Origin: Verrucomicrobiota bacterium
GTDB taxonomy: Bacteria; Verrucomicrobiota; Verrucomicrobiia; Verrucomicrobiales; Verrucomicrobiaceae
NCBI GenBank assembly: GCA_017301975.1
Contig: JAFLEI010000026.1
Location: 1 to 64,000, forward strand
DNA: 64,000 bases
Reading direction: 5' to 3'
In this document: positions 44,868 to 53,400 of the stretch, piece by piece
Layout: each line of letters opens with the position of its first letter
Numbering within the stretch: the stretch's first letter is position 1
Notes under the pieces: model-generated
Database searches by the model: none
Told to the model about the DNA's origin: nothing
What the model saw: only the letters and a program-made list of their open reading frames with translations
Position numbers and translations under genes: made by a program

Positions 44868-45392
44868 ATGAAAACCCTGCTTCTTTCCCTCCTCATGACC
44901 TCCATGGCCTTTGCTGCTGACACCCAGGTTCAAGACATCGCGGTCAAGGACATTGACGGCAAGGAAACCACGCTCAAGTCTTACGCGGGCAAGGTGCTGC
45001 TGATTGTGAACGTGGCCTCGGAGTGTGGGTACACGCCGCAGTATGAGGGGCTGGAGGCGCTGTATGAGAAGATGAAAGACCAAGGGCTGGTGGTGATGGG
45101 GTTTCCCTGCAATGATTTTGGCGGTCAGGAGCCCGGGAGCGAAGCGGAGATCAAGAACTTCTGCTCGACGCGTTACAAGGTGACGTTTCCGATGTTTGCG
45201 AAGGTGACGATCAAGGGGGAGGGCAAAAGCCCGCTGTATGCCGCGCTGCAAAAGGCCGTGGGCGGGGAGGTGGGGTGGAACTTCGAGAAGTTTCTCGTGA
45301 GCAAGGACGGGAAGGTGCTGCAGCGATTTGCGTCGGATGTGGAGCCGGATTCACCGGAGCTGAAGGCGGCGATCGAGGCCGCGCTGAAGTGA
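44868..45392 (+). CDS. Glutathione peroxidase-family protein, exported
   Basis: A 174-residue protein with a signal peptide (MKTLLLSLLMTSMAFA). It has the thioredoxin-fold peroxidase site NVASECGYT with Cys53, the second motif FPCNDFGGQEPGS, and GWNFEKFLV containing the catalytic Trp and Asn. The Cys (non-seleno) type usually works with thioredoxin rather than glutathione. It likely removes hydroperoxides in the envelope. It appears to be a single gene. Confidence 0.93.
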   Translation: MKTLLLSLLMTSMAFAADTQVQDIAVKDIDGKETTLKSYAGKVLLIVNVASECGYTPQYEGLEALYEKMKDQGLVVMGFPCNDFGGQEPGSEAEIKNFCSTRYKVTFPMFAKVTIKGEGKSPLYAALQKAVGGEVGWNFEKFLVSKDGKVLQRFASDVEPDSPELKAAIEAALK

Positions 45393-45414
45393 GCGGATTG
45401 TCAAAGCACAGCCA

Positions 45415-45723
45415 CTATTTGGCTGAAGGATTCTTTTTTCGAAACATTCGAAGAAGAATCCAGCAGACGGCGATCACCCCACCTTGGGCAAAAAACAGCA
45501 AACAGATGCTTTCCCCAACCCAGTCGAACCAGTGCGGAGGATTGGTTTCGTCGTAAATGAACCAAGCCATGGGCCAGCCGAAGTTCCACACGAAGTGTCG
45601 CGGATCAGAACCCATATAGCGAAAGAATGGGCGTCCATAAGCAGGAAAAAAATCGATGATTCCAAAGGTGAGAATCATGAGGGTGAGAAAAGTGGCTTGA
45701 GTTTTGGAATGGAGAAGGCGCAT
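45415..45723 (-). CDS. Hypothetical small membrane protein
   Basis: A 102-residue protein with two membrane helices (TFLTLMILTFGIIDFF, residues ~11-26, and ICLLFFAQGGVIAVCWILL, ~73-91) and a tryptophan-rich loop between them (WNFGWPMAWF, then PPHWFDWVG). It starts 15 bases after the recO stop on the same strand. The family is not recognised. Confidence 0.6.
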   Translation of the reverse strand: MRLLHSKTQATFLTLMILTFGIIDFFPAYGRPFFRYMGSDPRHFVWNFGWPMAWFIYDETNPPHWFDWVGESICLLFFAQGGVIAVCWILLRMFRKKNPSAK

Positions 45724-45738
45724 GATATCTTTTCTGAT

Positions 45739-46284
45739 TCAATGCTTCGTCATCCAATCCGCGAGCTGACGGCGCTGAACGGGCAGCTTGCGGTGGAAAC
45801 TGTCTTCGATGGCGGCGGCGGCCATGCCAGAGTCGCCTTCGGGGATGATGCCGAGGTGCTCGGCGAGGCGTTGCTCGAAACGGGTGATGAGGGCGGGGAC
45901 GGGATCTTTGGCGGAGAGATAGTCGAGCGCTTTGACGAGAAGATCGTGAATCTCAGGAATAGGAGAGTCGGTTTCGGCGACGAGGGTGATGAGTTTGACG
46001 AGGTAGGTGGCGGCGAGCACGCGGCCATAGCTTTCGCGGAGGCCGAGGCGGGGATTGGTCCAGCGGGCTTCGGCCAGGGTGTGCAGGTCGCTGGATTTGC
46101 TGCGGACGAAGCGCAGGTCGGCGGAGACAAAGAGGTCCAGCACGCCGTAGAGCGGTGATTTGGGACGCAGGCATCCTTTGGCAATGGTTTTGAACAAGCC
46201 GGCCTCCGGCGAGCACCACTGCACAATGAGGCTGCTCTCCGCATAGCGCGTGCGTCCAATGAGGATGGCCTCGGTTTTTTCCAT
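45739..46284 (-). CDS. recO: DNA repair protein RecO, short form
   Basis: About 181 residues from MEKTEAILIGRTRY. The N-terminal OB fold (TEAILIGRTRYAESSLIV ... GLFKTIAKGCLRPKS) and the helical middle (RESYGRVLAATYLVKLI) match RecO, the mediator that loads RecA with RecF/RecR. It is shorter than the ~240 residues of typical RecO and has no C-terminal cysteine zinc site. Divergent from prfB with a 49-base spacer. Confidence 0.8.
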   Translation of the reverse strand: MEKTEAILIGRTRYAESSLIVQWCSPEAGLFKTIAKGCLRPKSPLYGVLDLFVSADLRFVRSKSSDLHTLAEARWTNPRLGLRESYGRVLAATYLVKLITLVAETDSPIPEIHDLLVKALDYLSAKDPVPALITRFEQRLAEHLGIIPEGDSGMAAAAIEDSFHRKLPVQRRQLADWMTKH

Positions 46285-46333
46285 GACGACAAAAGGCGTT
46301 GAACTCGGCACGCCAAGCCATTATCTACGCTGC

Positions 46334-47483
46334 ATGGAAAAGACCAGCAAGACCATCCTCACCGACCTGCAATCCCTCGACACCACCGCCCTCAAGGCAA
46401 GGTTGGGGGAGCTCCGGAGGTATCTTTGACGTCCCGAAATTAAAAGACGAACTGGCCATGCTGGAGGACCGCATGGCGGCCCCTGGCTTCTGGGATGACG
46501 CGAACGCGGCGCGCAAGCTGATTGACCGCACGAATGTCATCAAAAAGAAAATCGGACCGCTCCAGGAGCTGGAAACGCGTGCCGAGGATTTTGACGGGCT
46601 CATTGAGCTGGCCAAAGAAGCGGGCGACACGGACACGTGGCATGAGGTGGAGCAGGAGCACAAGAAGCTCAGCGCGGATGTTTCAAGCTTTGAACTGAGC
46701 CAGTTGCTCAGCGGCCCCTTTGACAGTGGCAATGCCTTCATCACCATCCATTCCGGTGCCGGTGGCACGGAGGCCTGTGATTGGGCGGACATGCTGATGC
46801 GCATGTATCAGCGCTGGTGTCAGCGCCGTGGCTACAAGGTGGAACTGATCGACCATGAAGCGGGGGATGACGTGGGAACACGTTCCGCCACGCTCGAAAT
46901 CATCGGTGAAAACGCCTTTGGCTTCCTGCAAACCGAGCGCGGTGTGCACCGCCTCGTGCGCATCTCTCCCTTCGATGCCGCGAAGAAGCGCCACACGAGC
47001 TTTGCCTCGATTGATGTGACGCCCGACTCCGAAGAGGAGATCGACATTGTCGTGCGGGATGAAGATCTGCGCGTGGACACCTACCGTGCGGGCGGCAAAG
47101 GCGGCCAGAACGTGAACAAGGTGGAAACCGCCGTGCGTCTGACGCACATTCCCAGCGGTGTCATTGTGGCCTGTCAGATCGAACGCAGCCAGCCCAAGAA
47201 CCGCGCCAAAGCGATGGCGATGCTCAAGGCGAAGCTCTACCAGATCGAAGAAGACAAGCGTCAGGCCGAAATCGACCGCCAGTATGGCGAGAAGAGCGAC
47301 ATCGGCTGGGGCAGCCAGATTCGCAGTTACGTCTTCCAGCCTTACCAGATGGTCAAAGATCACCGCACCGGCGAAAAGACCAGCAGCGTGCAGGCCGTCA
47401 TGGACGGTGACTTGGACGCCTTCATGGAGGCCAAGCTGCGCGGCCGCAAGGCCGGGGACAATGATAAAGACGACGACGTCTAG
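46334..47483 (+). CDS. prfB: Peptide chain release factor 2, with programmed +1 frameshift
   Basis: RF2 in two frames. The ATG at 46334 opens MEKTSKTILTDLQSLD, and after 31 codons the ribosome meets CTT TGA C at 46424-46430. It skips T46427 and continues with GAC in the +1 frame to 47483, giving 382 residues. The main frame has the GGQ motif (AGGKGGQNVNKVETAVR) for peptide release and the ITIHSGAGGTEACDWA motif. The recognition region around residue 205-220 is the RF2 type. RF2 reads UGA and UAA; the in-frame UGA gives autoregulation. Confidence 0.95.
46414..46430 (+). promoter_or_regulatory. prfB programmed frameshift site
   Basis: CCGGAGG (46414-46420) acts as the internal Shine-Dalgarno-like stimulator, followed by TAT CTT TGA C. 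The slippery CTT and the UGA-C context are the same as in the Escherichia coli site. Low RF2 slows termination at the UGA and favours the +1 shift. Confidence 0.93.
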
Positions 47484-47486
47484 CAG

Positions 47487-47565
47487 AGTTTGCGATTGTT
47501 GGCAGTGGTTTGCAGTGGTTCAGCAATCGCAAACCATTGCAAACCATCGCCAACGACTGCAAACT
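47487..47565. repeat. Long imperfect hairpin between prfB and an AraC gene
   Basis: The left arm from AGTTTGC (47487) pairs with the right arm ending GCAAACT (47565) over about 35 positions with a few mismatches and a short loop near CAGCA (47521). Within the arms GGTTTGCA-type words are repeated. It starts 3 bases after the prfB stop and ends 9 bases before the AraC start. It could be a terminator for prfB, a control element of the AraC gene or a small MITE-like insertion. Confidence 0.6.
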
Positions 47566-47573
47566 TCCCCTCC

Positions 47574-48440
47574 ATGAAGCCTGTTTTCGAGAAAGTACCC
47601 AAGCGTCAGTGGGAGTCCTTCCACTGTGAAACGGTGCGTGCGCTGGACTATGGGACGCGCTGGCATTTTCATCCGGAGTATCAGCTCACGCTGGCGATCG
47701 AGAGTCGCGGGCATCGGGTGGTGGGAGACAATATCAGCGCCCTCACGGACGGAGACATCGTGCTGATTGGCTCCAATCTGCCGCATGTGTGGCATCAGGA
47801 CACGAGCGCGAAGTCGCGGCGGGTGAACGCCATCATCGTGCGTTTTGACGAAGACTTTTTGGGGCGCGATTTTATGGCCCTGCCGGAGATGGAGCCGGTG
47901 AAGCGGCTGCTGCAGCGGGCGGCGCGCGGGCTGGAGGTTCGCGGTGCTGCCCGTGCGGTGGTGACGGAGCACATGAAGCGCCTCGCTGGCAGCGAAGGAC
48001 TGGCGCGCGTGATCGAACTGCTTGCCATTCTCAATGCGCTGGCCGGCTCCGAAGATTTGAAGGCGCTGGCCAGCTCCAACTTTGAGCCCAAGCTGGAGTC
48101 TGCCGACCAAGGCCGGATGGAGCGGGTGATCGACTTCATTCACACCCATTTGACGGAAGAAATCGACCGCGAGCGTCTGGCCAAGCTGGCGCACCTGAGT
48201 CTGGGCGCCTTCAGCCGCTTCTTCCACTCGCGCACCGGCAAGACGGTGCCGCAGTATGTGAACGAGGTGCGCATCGGTCGTGCGTGCGGCATGCTGGCGG
48301 AGGACGTGTCAAACATCACGGACATCGCGATGGACTGCGGCTACCGCAACCTGGCGAACTTCAACCGCCGCTTCCGTGAAGTGATGGGAACGACGCCGAG
48401 CGCCTACCGGCAGAAATTCCGCGGCATGGCGGGGAAGTGA
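47574..48440 (+). CDS. AraC-family transcriptional regulator with cupin domain
   Basis: A 288-residue regulator from MKPVFEKVPKRQWES. The N-terminal cupin has WHFHPEYQLTLAIES and GSNLPHVWHQD. The C-terminal ~100 residues are the double helix-turn-helix of AraC/XylS (RERLAKLAHLSLGAFSRFF, then TDIAMDCGYRNLANFNRRF, ending FREVMGTTPSAYR). The target and ligand are unknown; sugar-type ligands are common. The start was chosen after the hairpin; upstream codons in frame lie inside it. Confidence 0.9.
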   Translation: MKPVFEKVPKRQWESFHCETVRALDYGTRWHFHPEYQLTLAIESRGHRVVGDNISALTDGDIVLIGSNLPHVWHQDTSAKSRRVNAIIVRFDEDFLGRDFMALPEMEPVKRLLQRAARGLEVRGAARAVVTEHMKRLAGSEGLARVIELLAILNALAGSEDLKALASSNFEPKLESADQGRMERVIDFIHTHLTEEIDRERLAKLAHLSLGAFSRFFHSRTGKTVPQYVNEVRIGRACGMLAEDVSNITDIAMDCGYRNLANFNRRFREVMGTTPSAYRQKFRGMAGK

Positions 48441-48487
48441 CACCCGCGCCACTTGCGCCGCCTTTCATCCGGTGAGATAAGCAGGGC

Positions 48488-49285
48488 ATGAGTCAGATGC
48501 TTGAACCGGACCTTTCCGTGGTGGACCTTCGCTCCTACTTTGTGCGGAAGCGTAATGCGCTGCTGGTGCGGGGGCGCTTCAGCCCGCTGTATCTCGATTA
48601 CTACCTGCACCTGATGCAGTACGGCCTGCAGAATGCCGAGCCGCTGGACCTGATGCTCAAGGAGGCGCTGGCCGCGCTGGCGCTGCATCTCTGTTCACGC
48701 CCGCAGGATGAAAGCTGCGCGTGGACGATCCACGTCAAGGAGCCGCAGCGGGCGAATGTGTTCGTCACGGGAAGCACGCGTCCCGGGCGTGTGGCGGGCC
48801 GGGTTTTCACCGAAGATGTGCGCCAGGAGGGCGAGGCGATGTTCATCGCCCAGACCACGCGCCCGGACCAGGCGCCGCGGCAGAGCATGATCGAGTTTCA
48901 CGGCAGCGACATGCTGAAGGCGGTGGAAACCTTTTACACCACCAGCGAGCAGCGCCTCACGCGCTTCTTCCGCCTGGAGGATGAGGAGTTCATTCAAATC
49001 TCCGCCGAGCCGGACTGCGACGAAATCTGGCTGTCTGAACTCACCCTGGAGGAGGTGCTGGAGCTCGAAACGTCCGAACATCTCACCCTGCTGGAGACAC
49101 GGGGCTACGTGTTTGAATGCGGCTGCTCCGTGGAGCGGCTGATGCCCATCATCATGCGTCTGCCACAGGATGATCTGGATCACATTTTTGCCGATGGCGT
49201 GGCGCAGATCACCTGTCCGCGTTGTGGGGCGGTGTTCCGCACGCCGAAGGAAAGCTTTGAGCAGTGGCGGTCCAAACATTCCTAG
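48488..49285 (+). CDS. hslO: Redox-regulated chaperone Hsp33
   Basis: A 265-residue protein. The C-terminal zinc switch is visible as FECGCS followed about 28 residues later by CPRCG, the C-x-C ... C-x-x-C set. The N-terminal domain has RGRFSPLYLDYYLH and the conserved glycine-rich substrate-binding area is reduced. Oxidation would release zinc and activate the holdase. The N-terminal half is more divergent than in standard Hsp33 proteins, so this is a distant member. Confidence 0.82.
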   Translation: MSQMLEPDLSVVDLRSYFVRKRNALLVRGRFSPLYLDYYLHLMQYGLQNAEPLDLMLKEALAALALHLCSRPQDESCAWTIHVKEPQRANVFVTGSTRPGRVAGRVFTEDVRQEGEAMFIAQTTRPDQAPRQSMIEFHGSDMLKAVETFYTTSEQRLTRFFRLEDEEFIQISAEPDCDEIWLSELTLEEVLELETSEHLTLLETRGYVFECGCSVERLMPIIMRLPQDDLDHIFADGVAQITCPRCGAVFRTPKESFEQWRSKHS

Positions 49286-49321
49286 AGCAAGCGCCCTGCT
49301 TGCATTTGCCAGCCGCCACGC

Positions 49322-50407
49322 ATGAAACTCGCCCTCATCCGCCGACAGTTCTCCGCCACCGGCGGCGCGGAGCTGTATGTGCAGAGGCTGCTGGGAGCCC
49401 TGGCCGCAACCGGGCATGAAACGCACCTGTTTGCCGAAAAGTGGCAGGGGCAGGCCTCGGGCGTGCAGTTTCACAGCGTCAATGTGGAGGGATCGCGCGC
49501 GGAGCGTCCGCTGCGTTTTGCGGAGGCGGTGAACGCCGCATTGCAACACGAGAGGTTTGACTGCGTGTTCAGCCTGGAGCGCACGTTGCGGCAGGACGTC
49601 TATCGCGCGGGAGACGGCCTGCACCGTGTGTGGCTGCAACGACGCAGACAGTTTGCCCCATGGTGGAAACGCCCGCTGGTGGGACGCGGAGCGTTTCACC
49701 GCAACATGCTGGCGCTTGAGGCGCAGACCTTTGATCCGGCGAACACGCAGCGCATCATCGTGAACTCTGAGATGGTGCGCGGCGAGATCGCGCAGCATTT
49801 CCCCGACTTCCCGCAGGAGCGCGTGCACACAATTCGCAACGGTGTGGATGTGCGGCGATTCCAAAACGTTTCAAGAGCCGTCGCGCGCCAACGATTTGGA
49901 CTTGAGGACGGCGATTTCGTGCTGGTCTTCGTCGGCTCAGGCTGGGAGCGCAAGGGGCTGCCGTGGCTGCTGAAATTCATGGCCGGACACAGTGATGATA
50001 CGCACCTGAAACTGCTGGTCGTGACCAAGGATCGCATGCGCGGCAAGGTCCCGCCGAACGTCGTTCTCACCGGCCCGCTGGGCGATGTGGAGGCCGCTTA
50101 TGCCGCCGCCGATGTGCTCACGTTTCTACCCATTTATGAGCCCTGCTCCAATGTGGTGAGCGAGGCGCTGGCCACCGGCATCCCGGTGATCACCACGAGT
50201 TTTAACGGAGCGAGCGAATTGATCGACTCCGGCATCAACGGACATGTGCTGAACGATCCCGGCGATCTGGCGACGCTGGGCATGTGCATCAACCACTGGC
50301 GCGCGCGCGGCCGTGCAGTGCCTGTCAAAACACGGCTGTCGCTGGATCTGGAGCTGAATGTGACGCTTACTTTGCAGGTGCTGGAGCAGGCGGCGAAAGG
50401 AGCTTGA
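49322..50407 (+). CDS. GT4-family glycosyltransferase (WaaG-like)
   Basis: A 361-residue GT-B glycosyltransferase. The N-terminal lobe has RRQFSATGGAELYVQRL (glycine-rich acceptor loop), and the linker IRNGVDVRRF. The donor lobe has LVFVGSGWERKGLPWLL and the nucleotide-sugar motif EPCSNVVSEALATGIPV with the E-x7-E pair. The overall wording is closest to LPS core heptose glucosyltransferases (WaaG). It is likely an envelope polysaccharide enzyme on the inner membrane. Its 3' end overlaps the giant convergent gene by 41 bases. Confidence 0.88.
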   Translation: MKLALIRRQFSATGGAELYVQRLLGALAATGHETHLFAEKWQGQASGVQFHSVNVEGSRAERPLRFAEAVNAALQHERFDCVFSLERTLRQDVYRAGDGLHRVWLQRRRQFAPWWKRPLVGRGAFHRNMLALEAQTFDPANTQRIIVNSEMVRGEIAQHFPDFPQERVHTIRNGVDVRRFQNVSRAVARQRFGLEDGDFVLVFVGSGWERKGLPWLLKFMAGHSDDTHLKLLVVTKDRMRGKVPPNVVLTGPLGDVEAAYAAADVLTFLPIYEPCSNVVSEALATGIPVITTSFNGASELIDSGINGHVLNDPGDLATLGMCINHWRARGRAVPVKTRLSLDLELNVTLTLQVLEQAAKGA

Positions 50408-53400
50408 TCAATGATTCGTGCCTGGCGGTATTGTACACCACCCGGTCCCCTTCGGTAAACTCGGAGAGACACTGCCGGGCTTCCTTCATATCATCGAGGC
50501 GAACAAGCATTTCGACACGACCGAGGAGGCAGCGATTTTTGGCATAGGAAGACTTTTCGGTGGACCACTTTTCGGCCGCTTTCGCAAAAGCCTGCGAGGC
50601 ACTTTGATACTCATCCTGATCGCGCAGATAAGCGGCTAATTCTTCCAGGCAGGCAGAGCTGAGCAAATCGGAATATTTCAGGACCGCGCCGGCGTTTTGA
50701 GCCAGTTCGGCGGGGGTGAACACGTCGTGCTCCACCAGCAGCGCCCAGACGTTGGGGGAGGAGTAAAGTTTCACCCGGTTGAAAATACGCACGATGAGTT
50801 CCAGCCGCTGCTGGAACGAGAGCCGGCTTTTGCCGGACCCGGCCATTGAAGCGACAAACTCCATGAAGTGAGCCTCGTTGCTGACCCCGGTCAGTCGTGC
50901 GGCCACACCTGCAGGCAGCGGCTCTTTTTTGAGGACGGCCTTCCATGCTTCAATGCCGGAGTGAAGAGTGGGAAGGGGCAGGAAATCGTATGCGGATGAA
51001 CTCTGCTGTGAGCCGGACAGGAGTTTGAACTGAAAAATCTTTTCCGGATCACGCGCGATGCCCGCCTGCCAAAAATGTGAGAGAGTCTGAAACAACGTCG
51101 AGCGGAACAGACCTCCGACCGAGCTGGTCGATCCTCCGTAACGTTTGACGATGCCGGGGTCGGTTCGCAAGCGGTCCAAGTGCGCGTCGGGTGCCGTGAG
51201 GTCTCCTTTGGCAGCTTTCAAGGCTGCATGAATGGCGATAAATTTTTCCCAGTGATGGACGTCTGCGGACCCCTCGCCGAGGGAGTCAGACATGAAGACG
51301 CGGGCGATGGCATCGTACTGTGGCAGCAGCGTCAGTGCGGCCTGAGGCTGCTCTATTCCAAGAATGACAAGGACCTGGGCGCGCAGAGCAGGCTGCTGTG
51401 GCAGAGGCAGGGATGCGATTTTATGCGCAAACGCCGCGAGCCGCTCCGGCCGCGACTGCCAGCGCGCTTCTGGATAGAGCGTGCGCGTGGCTTCGTCGTC
51501 TGCGGTCAGCGCAAGAACCTCTGCGAGCAGAGCATCTTCGCGGGCACCGTCAGGCGTTTCCTGACGAGCCGCCTCCGCCGGAGGCAGCCAGGCATTCGCC
51601 TGGTCGGATCGAGTGGAAACAGAGACCGGAACCGTTGTCCGCAGCTTCAATGCTTCGATGTGCTCCCAGCCGCCATTTTCCAGCAGGATCCCGACAAAAC
51701 CCGGGAGATTGTAATGGGCGAAGGTGCTGATGAACGGCTTCAGAGTGTTCGTGTCGCCCGAGCGGAGGGCAAACCGCAGGATGGCTGAATACATCGCGGG
51801 CTCAATGTAGCGACGTCGGGTAGGGCGGATGATTTCCTCGCGCTGATTCCAGCGTTCGATGACGAGCTTGCTGGTCTGCTCCCAGGTTTTATTGAGCGGC
51901 AGCACTGCGGCAGAATTGAGCAGGATTTCCAGTTCCCAACGAGTGATTGGAACGCCCGCGGTCCATGCCTGAGCGGCGGCGAGCCCCCAGGCCTGCCTGG
52001 CTTCGGCATCCAGAATGCCCGGGTAGGTGGAGATGAAAAACGCCGCCAATGCCAGGCGGACATGGGGGGCGATCTTTTCATCCTGCAGCAGGCTCTGAGC
52101 CTCCCTGCCGGCGGAGGTGAAGTTTTTCAGGGCAGACGGGGAGGCAGGAGCCGGACGGCGCGGGCCTCCCTCCACCGAAGAGAGAGGCTCCGTGCAATCG
52201 AGCAGTGTCTGCGCGAGGCGGCACTCCCGGCAGATGATTTGCAACTCAGCCTGACTTTCTTTGGCCGCCCAGGCAGAGATTTCTTTCCGTTCGAGTTTAC
52301 CCAGGCGTTCGAGCACTCCATGCATCACGGGAATCCACAGGCCTGAGGTGTTTTGAATGTCATGCCTTGCGACTTCATTCATCAATCCGACAAAGACCTC
52401 TTTGGGGCGGGCCCGGCCGCCGCGTTGTTCCCAGAGAGTGAACACCGCGTCATCCGACTGAATGGAGCTTTGGCTGGATGCGGTGTCAGCCTGCACGCGG
52501 ACCTCGGGGAGGCGTGCCGCCGCCTGCATCTGGCAGGCCAGAAGGGTCGGGGAGTCATCTGAATTCACCCTCAAGAGACTGCGAAGGAAGTAACTCAGGC
52601 CATAGCCGTCACGGTAGTAGGGAGGGGTGGCGAATCGTTTGCTGGCATCCTGTGTTTCAAGCTGGCCGGACATGCCGCGCAGGAGTTTGAGAATTTCTCC
52701 AGACTTGCTGCCGTTCATCAGCCGGATCAGCTCCATCCGGACGACGGAGGAATATCCTCGAAACGGCGGCGCCATCTTGGTCTGGCTGGATTGGATTGCA
52801 TCGAGATAATTGCGTTCTTCCAAGGCGCGCCGTTCAAACAACGGGGCAAAACGGGCCAGATCACCCGTCGGTGGGTCTGCCTTTGAAAGCTCGGGAAGTC
52901 CGCCTTCCAGTGCCTGCAAAATGGCCCCTGCGGCTTGGAGTTTCACCTGGGGAAACTGGGCGGCGCAGAGATCCCAGCGTCGGGCTTTCTCCGGGGATTC
53001 ATCTGCGGTCAGCTTCGCTGCAAACAGACGATGACCAAATTTGGCATCTTTCTGCTGCGTGAGCAGTTGGGCGGCTTTCTCCGCCACTTCCGGATTCAGG
53101 CGCGACAACTTCAGAAACACCATCCCGAGCAGGCTGCCTGAGGCCAGTCCAGGCCCGGGAAACGCATCGTAGGCATTCGCATCCGCCAGCAGTTCCATTT
53201 CGTTCAGCGTGGTGACGATCTTTTCCGCACTGGCGAGGCTGCTGGCTGGCAAGGCCCGGTCGAGCAACTGGAAAGTGTTCATGGAACTGCCGGTGGGAGT
53301 TCGGAGCGGCGAGCTCCTAGGAACCGTGAATCGCAGCGCTTCAGGCAGCAGGCGGGGAGACGCACTCAAAGTCATGACAAAGCTGTCCAGCGGTGGCCGG

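Noticed and set aside
47487..47565. GGTTTGCA-word repeats considered as a CRISPR-like array
   Set aside because: Repeat words are short, unevenly spaced and arranged as an inverted repeat; no spacers and no cas genes.
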